Assembly: GCA_913057435.1 (NCBI GenBank)
Contig: CAJXNY010000002.1
Span: 1 to 64,000 of the forward strand
DNA length: 64,000 bases
Origin: an uncultured Oceanospirillaceae bacterium
GTDB lineage: Bacteria; Pseudomonadota; Gammaproteobacteria; Pseudomonadales; Balneatricaceae
Reading direction: 5' to 3'
This document shows positions 59,572-64,000 of this stretch, in pieces; the stretch's first letter is position 1, and each line of letters begins with the position of its first letter. A program made the translations under genes and the position numbers. The notes under the pieces are model-generated. The model saw nothing but the letters and a program-made list of their open reading frames with translations. It ran no database searches and had not been told where the DNA came from.

Positions 59572-61315
59572 GGTTACTCGGAGTGTCCGTTGGGCACTCC
59601 TGGAATACCGGCTGCACACAGACCTTACAGATAGCAGCATCCAGCAGTCCGGTGCAATCCGCCAGGGCGGCCTGGGCGGTCGGGTAGATAAACCGGTTAT
59701 CCAGGTGGCTCAGGTAGCCCAGTGCGTCCAGCTCATCCAGTACCGTGCCTTTGAGCGAGCAGAAGGCCAGGGTGATGCCCTGTTTTTTCAGCCGCTGCTG
59801 TTCCTGTATCAGCATCTCCACCCCGGCCACATCAATAAAGTTGATACCTTTGCCTGCAATCAGCAGCACGCTGCAACTGGGCTGTTGCTCAATATGCTGG
59901 CGCAGCTGTTGCTGCACATGGCTGACCGCACCGAAAAACAGTGAACCATCCAGCCGTACGATACTGAGTTGAGGGCAGGTGGGCAGCTGATAGCGCTGCT
60001 GGCTGCGCAACGAGCGTTGCGGGCTCTGGGTGAGCGGGGCGACGGTCATCAGGGTCGGCTGTGAGGTGCGTTTGAGGTAGAACAGTAGCGACAGAATCAC
60101 CCCGATGTAGATGGCCAGCGTCAGCTCGGTGAACAAAGTGGCGGCCAGCGTCACCAGCAGGATGGTCGCCTCGTTACGGTGAGCGCGGGCGATCTGTTTC
60201 AGGGCCGTAAAATCGATCAGATTCCAGGCGATCAGCAGGATACTGCCCGCCATGGCAGGCAACGGTAGCCATTGGGTAATGCCGGGAATCAGCAGAATAA
60301 TCAGCACCAGTAACAGAGCGGCAAAAATAGCGGCCATGGGGGTTTGTGCCCCGGCGTCGTAGTTGGCCCCGGAGCGGGTAAACGAGCCGGACCCGGCAAA
60401 GCAGGAGAACAGGCTGCCGATAATATTGGCCAGGCCCTGGCCGATGAACTCCTGATTGCCATCAATCTGTTGATGGGAACGAATGGCGATAGAGCGGGCG
60501 ATCGACACCGCTTCTATCAGCCCCAGCAAGGCGATGGCCAATGCGCCGGAGGCCAGCGATTGCAGGCTGTCGGCTGACAGTGAGGGCGGCGTAAAGGGTG
60601 GTAAAGTACCGGGCAATGCGCCGACCAGCATTACCTGATGTTGCTGGCCCTGCAGCAGGTAGTTCATCAATGCGCCGCTGAGCAGGCCCAGTAACAGGTG
60701 GGGGAGTTTGCGGTTGATACGACGAATCAGCATTGCGCTGAACAGGCTGGTCAGGGCGATGGTCAGGGCGTAAAGGTTGGTCTGTTCCAGCTGCACTGCC
60801 AGGCTGGCCAGGGTATCAATAAACGACAGCCCCGCCGGTAGCTCCAGCCCCAGCGCGTATTTAAGCTGGCTGCTGGCGATCAGAATGGCGGCCCCGGTGG
60901 TAAAGCCAACCACCACCGTGTGCGAGATAAAGTTAACCAGGGTACCCAGCCGCATCAAGCCCAGCGCCAGCTGGATCAGCCCGGCCAGCAGAGTAAGGCT
61001 GAGTACAATGGCGATATAGTCTGCTGGAGTTTGTGCGCCCTGGCCGCTGGCGACGCTCATTACCACAATCGACAGGGCTGCCGCCGGACCGGATACCAGA
61101 TGCAGAGACGAACCCATCAGCGCAGCCACGATGGCGGTGACAATGGCGGTGTAGAGGCCATACTCGGCGGGCATACCGGCAATCAGCGCATACGCCACCC
61201 CCTGCGGCAGCACGATAACGGCACCGGTGAGGCCTGCCATGGCATCGGCGCGTAACTGGCGGCGGTTGAGCTGAGCGCCCCAGCGTAGAAACGGCAGGTG
61301 GTGACGCAACGACAT
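59522..61315 (-). CDS. SulP-family anion transporter with STAS domain
   Basis: 597 residues from the ATG at 61315; an in-frame start at 61348 is less likely. About 12 membrane segments with LTGAVIVLPQGVAYALIAGMPAEYGLY and ANIIGSLFSCFAGSGSFTRSG of SulP proteins, then a cytoplasmic STAS domain (SCSVLLIAGKGINFIDVAGVE). Transports sulfate, bicarbonate or other anions. It lies downstream of choline-sulfatase and choline-binding genes on the same strand, so sulfate released from choline-O-sulfate is a fitting substrate. Confidence 0.9.
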   Translation of the reverse strand: MSLRHHLPFLRWGAQLNRRQLRADAMAGLTGAVIVLPQGVAYALIAGMPAEYGLYTAIVTAIVAALMGSSLHLVSGPAAALSIVVMSVASGQGAQTPADYIAIVLSLTLLAGLIQLALGLMRLGTLVNFISHTVVVGFTTGAAILIASSQLKYALGLELPAGLSFIDTLASLAVQLEQTNLYALTIALTSLFSAMLIRRINRKLPHLLLGLLSGALMNYLLQGQQHQVMLVGALPGTLPPFTPPSLSADSLQSLASGALAIALLGLIEAVSIARSIAIRSHQQIDGNQEFIGQGLANIIGSLFSCFAGSGSFTRSGANYDAGAQTPMAAIFAALLLVLIILLIPGITQWLPLPAMAGSILLIAWNLIDFTALKQIARAHRNEATILLVTLAATLFTELTLAIYIGVILSLLFYLKRTSQPTLMTVAPLTQSPQRSLRSQQRYQLPTCPQLSIVRLDGSLFFGAVSHVQQQLRQHIEQQPSCSVLLIAGKGINFIDVAGVEMLIQEQQRLKKQGITLAFCSLKGTVLDELDALGYLSHLDNRFIYPTAQAALADCTGLLDAAICKVCVQPVFQECPTDTPSNLIGVQATPSVPPQGPQ

Positions 61316-61428
61316 AAATAAGCCTCTGGGCAGATACAGTGCAGGCATATTGCCTGGCAGATGATAAAAAGACCCCTGGCACGGTGGGTGGCAGGGGTAA
61401 ATCGCTGTTCTATTGTGTATCAGGCTGT

Positions 61429-62385
61429 TTACTGAGACAGCAGGTAGTCGGTGACCACGGCCCTGGCGGGTGATCCATCCCGGCTGGTAACACCGGCCAG
61501 CCAGCTATCCAGTACCTCGGAGTTCTCCCGTAGCCAGTTGAGTGCTGCTACCGGTGGCTTTTCGCCATTATCCAGAATACGGCCCATCATTTCATTTTCC
61601 ATCCGTAGATTAAATTTCAGATTACTCAGCAAGGTGCCGACGTTGGGGCAGGTTTTGCTATAGCCCTTACGCGTGACAGTATGAATGGTGGCGCCACCAA
61701 AGTTAGCGCCGAAGTACTTGTCACCCCCGGTCAGGTAAGCCATATCAAAGGTGCTGTTCATCGGGTGCGGTTCCCAGCCCAGGAAAACGATGAACTTCTT
61801 GCGTTTTTCTTCCCGCTTCACCTGGGCCAGCACGCCCTGTTCACCAGACTCGACCAGCCGCCAGTCTGATAGATTGAAGTCACCACTGCTGATCATTTTC
61901 TGCAGTAGCTGGTTGGCGGGAGCACCGGCCTCAATGCCATAGATTCGCTGGCGGAACTTGTCGCCAAACTGGGCCAGGTCGGCAAAGTCTTTGACCCCGG
62001 CGTCATACACATAACGCGGTACGGCCAGGGTGAACTTGGCGCCCTCCAGGTTAGCCCCCACGATATCGATATCACCGGGTTTGGCGTAGGTGTCGATGAA
62101 GCGTTGCTGGGCGGGCATCCAGTTCCCCAGAAAAACATCAATCTCGTTATTCTTCAGTGCTTCAAAGCCGATGGGCACGGCCAGGGTGCTGATCTCGGTT
62201 TTATATCCCAGTGCTGTCAGCAGGGTGCTGGCCAGCGCGTTGGTGGAGGTAATATCGGTCCAGCCCGGATCGGTAAAGTGCACGGTGCTGCACTCGGCCG
62301 GTTCCGCTGCCTGTGCTGTGGCTGACAGGGCGATGCTGAGGCTGATGGCGGCTGTTAAACGGCGCAGTGGCTGTTTGATAGACAT
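61429..62385 (-). CDS. choX: Choline/betaine ABC transporter substrate-binding protein
   Basis: 318 residues. Signal peptide (cleavage after AQA, residue 26). VHFTDPGWTDITSTNALAS, FLGNWMPAQQ and VFLGWEPHPMN are the aromatic-cage segments of ChoX/ProX-type choline-binding proteins. AGGAGCC precedes the ATG. The matching permease and ATPase are not next to it; instead a SulP transporter follows. Confidence 0.88.
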   Translation of the reverse strand: MSIKQPLRRLTAAISLSIALSATAQAAEPAECSTVHFTDPGWTDITSTNALASTLLTALGYKTEISTLAVPIGFEALKNNEIDVFLGNWMPAQQRFIDTYAKPGDIDIVGANLEGAKFTLAVPRYVYDAGVKDFADLAQFGDKFRQRIYGIEAGAPANQLLQKMISSGDFNLSDWRLVESGEQGVLAQVKREEKRKKFIVFLGWEPHPMNSTFDMAYLTGGDKYFGANFGGATIHTVTRKGYSKTCPNVGTLLSNLKFNLRMENEMMGRILDNGEKPPVAALNWLRENSEVLDSWLAGVTSRDGSPARAVVTDYLLSQ

Positions 62386-62442
62386 GATGTGGCTCCTGTT
62401 ATTTTTATTTAAAGAGAGCGGTGGTTGTCTGCTGGCGGTGCG

Positions 62443-63966
62443 TTATTCAGTGCTGACCTGAGGAAAGCGGGCCCGCTTTTCCAGATCATCCAGATCGATG
62501 TTGTTACGCATGTACTGGGTGCTGGCATCAACCATCGGCTGATGATCCCACTTGGGTTCGACGCCCTTTTTATGGGCGGCGGCGATCAGTCGGCGGCGCT
62601 TCTGGCTGATAATCACGGCGTCGCTGATGGCGTCGGAGTCCCAGCGCAGGGCGGCTTCACTGCGCAATGCTTCAAGCAGCTCGGCATGGGCGGGGTCGTT
62701 ACACAGGTTGTTACGTTCCTGAGGGTCGGTGACCAGATTAAATAACTGGTCCGGGTCACCTTTACAGCAGATGTATTTGAATTCGCCACGGCGGATCATA
62801 AACATCGGCGCGGTGACACCTTCGCCCATGTATTCACCAATCACTTCATCGTGGCCTGTATTGCTGGTCAGATGCGGCATCAGGCTGCGGCCATCAATGG
62901 GCATGGCGTAATCGGGAGCCTGGCCATCGTTGGCCAGTTCGGCAAAGGTCGGCAGCAGATCCATGGTGGAGATGGCAGCGTCCACCTGGTGTGGCTCAAA
63001 GTGCTGTGGAGCATAGACCAGCATCGGCACTCGGGTGGACCACTCGAAGTAGCTCATCTTATACCAGAGCCCACGCTCGCCCAGCATATCGCCATGGTCA
63101 CCGGAGAACACCACAATGGTGTTGTCATTCAGGCCGCTCTCTTCCAGCGTCTGTAGCAGCTTACCGATCTGGTCATCGACATAGCTGATCGCGCCGTAGT
63201 AGGCGCGACGGGCGTTGCGGATCTGCTGATCACTGATCTGGCTGCGGTCCATCTGATACACATGCAGCAACCGTTTTGAGTGAGGGTCCTGCTCGTCATC
63301 GGCCAGCTCGAACGAGGGCAGCTCAATGTCGCAGTCTTCGTAGCGGTCCCAGTACTGTTTCGGAATCGCATAGGGATCATGGGGATGCGTCATGGAGACG
63401 GTCAGACAGAAGGGCTGGTCATTGTTGCTACGCACATGATCATAGAGGTAGCGCTGGGCGTGAAAGACCACTTCATCATCGAAGTCGAGCTGGTTGGTGC
63501 GCAGAGTCGGCCCCGCCTGGGTGACCGATGACATATTGTGATACCAGGTGGGGCGGTTTTCGAAATCCTCCCAGTCCGGGAACCAGCCATAATCAGCGGG
63601 GTAGATATCGGTGGTTAACCGTTGTTCAAAGCCGTGTAGCTGGTCGGGGCCGCAGAAGTGCATCTTGCCGCTTAACGCGGTGCGGTAGCCTGAATTGCGC
63701 AGATAATGAGCATAGGTCGGGATGTCGGCGGGGAATTCAGCGGCGTTATCAAAGGCACCAATTTTGCTGGGCAGCTGGCCACTCATCAACACATAACGAC
63801 TGGGGGCGCACAGCGGGCTGTTGCAGTAGGCATTGTTAAACACCACGCCATCTCGGGCCATGCGGTCCAGGTGGGGCGTTTTGGCGGTGTTGCCACCGTA
63901 AAACGACAGCACTGGCGCGGCCAGCTGATCGGCCATGATAAACAGAATGTTGGGTTGTTGGGGCAT
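62443..63966 (-). CDS. betC: Choline-sulfatase
   Basis: 507 residues, no signal peptide. Formylglycine site SPLCAPSRYVLMSG (Cys in CxPSR), metal-binding MADQ and SGDHGDM, and the C-terminal choline-sulfatase extension (PKWDHQPMVDASTQYMRNN) specific to BetC. Hydrolyses choline-O-sulfate in the cytosol to choline and sulfate. First gene of the group on this strand; GAGGCAC precedes the ATG. The window ends 34 bases upstream of it. Confidence 0.95.
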   Translation of the reverse strand: MPQQPNILFIMADQLAAPVLSFYGGNTAKTPHLDRMARDGVVFNNAYCNSPLCAPSRYVLMSGQLPSKIGAFDNAAEFPADIPTYAHYLRNSGYRTALSGKMHFCGPDQLHGFEQRLTTDIYPADYGWFPDWEDFENRPTWYHNMSSVTQAGPTLRTNQLDFDDEVVFHAQRYLYDHVRSNNDQPFCLTVSMTHPHDPYAIPKQYWDRYEDCDIELPSFELADDEQDPHSKRLLHVYQMDRSQISDQQIRNARRAYYGAISYVDDQIGKLLQTLEESGLNDNTIVVFSGDHGDMLGERGLWYKMSYFEWSTRVPMLVYAPQHFEPHQVDAAISTMDLLPTFAELANDGQAPDYAMPIDGRSLMPHLTSNTGHDEVIGEYMGEGVTAPMFMIRRGEFKYICCKGDPDQLFNLVTDPQERNNLCNDPAHAELLEALRSEAALRWDSDAISDAVIISQKRRRLIAAAHKKGVEPKWDHQPMVDASTQYMRNNIDLDDLEKRARFPQVSTE

Positions 63967-64000
63967 AACAGAGTGCCTCTTGATAATGAACCGGCTGAAA

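Noticed and set aside
1-64000. tRNA, rRNA genes or CRISPR arrays
   Set aside because: Looked for T-loop signatures, rRNA-like blocks and regularly spaced direct repeats; none seen by eye. A tRNAscan-SE or Infernal run could still find a missed one.

Overview
The window looks like chromosomal DNA of a marine gammaproteobacterium of the Oceanospirillales/Marinobacterium type. This is inferred from gene content and protein style: a DcaP-like porin, choline-sulfatase with a choline-binding protein, an arsenosugar radical-SAM operon, a PACE efflux pump beside a LysR regulator, and Pseudomonas-like REP elements. No rRNA, tRNA or CRISPR array was seen. The first 42 bases are not genomic: they are the end of an Illumina Nextera i5 adapter with its index, so position 43 is the true contig end.

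Region by region. 43-5.9 kb is an accessory, decayed strip: a truncated REP-associated (Y1) transposase, an AT-rich gap, a two-gene operon of a papain-like (AvrRpt2/C70-type) protease and an unknown partner, relics of two more transposase pieces and of ribosomal protein L31, a SRPBCC protein divergent from a LysR regulator, and a secreted tail-collar-like protein. 5.9-12.3 kb holds a chemoreceptor, a NYN/LOTUS RNA-binding-type protein, a DcaP-like porin with an unannotated 56-residue lipoprotein, and a ubiquinone-type flavin hydroxylase.

12.4-22.5 kb and 28.7-29.4 kb appear to form one system: a divergent subtilase, a CsgG-like outer-membrane lipoprotein, an ECF sigma factor with its membrane anti-sigma factor, two further subtilases, a large lipoprotein, and two paralogous Cys-free, Asn/Gln/Ser/Gly/Tyr-rich secreted proteins. 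A shared GAACC-N15/16-GTGAC-like promoter motif precedes the sigma gene and both secreted-protein genes, with a weaker copy before the CsgG-like gene, which suggests a sigma regulon making an extracellular structure. Between them lies a vitamin B12 uptake operon (btuB-btuF-btuC-btuD) under a clear cobalamin riboswitch, and a tandem CxxCH protein.

29.5-39.8 kb: a phytanoyl-CoA-dioxygenase-like enzyme, a second ECF sigma/anti-sigma pair, an arsenosugar-type operon (ArsS, a TVP38-oxidoreductase fusion, a sodium:solute symporter, a metallophosphoesterase), a PACE/LysR pair and a Dyp peroxidase followed by a REPIN. 40.0-50.5 kb: an SGNH hydrolase, then a 1-kb regulatory-looking gap with two perfect inverted repeats, then an eight-gene collinear operon: LuxE-like acyl-protein synthetase, IscU-like scaffold, cysteine desulfurase, fatty acyl-AMP ligase, acyl carrier protein, flavin monooxygenase, MMPL exporter and MaoC hydratase. 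I do not recognise this operon as a described pathway; it is the best candidate here for a new biosynthetic system, probably for a modified lipid.

51-54.8 kb is a second accessory strip (lipase-3-like protein, structured inverted repeat, transglutaminase-like protein, AT-rich membrane protein, frameshifted small gene, HNH endonuclease). 55.2-64 kb returns to core-like genes: RluA-type pseudouridine synthase, a DUF2868/DUF3482 GTPase pair, and a minus-strand group (choline-sulfatase, choline-binding protein, SulP transporter) that fits choline-O-sulfate use.
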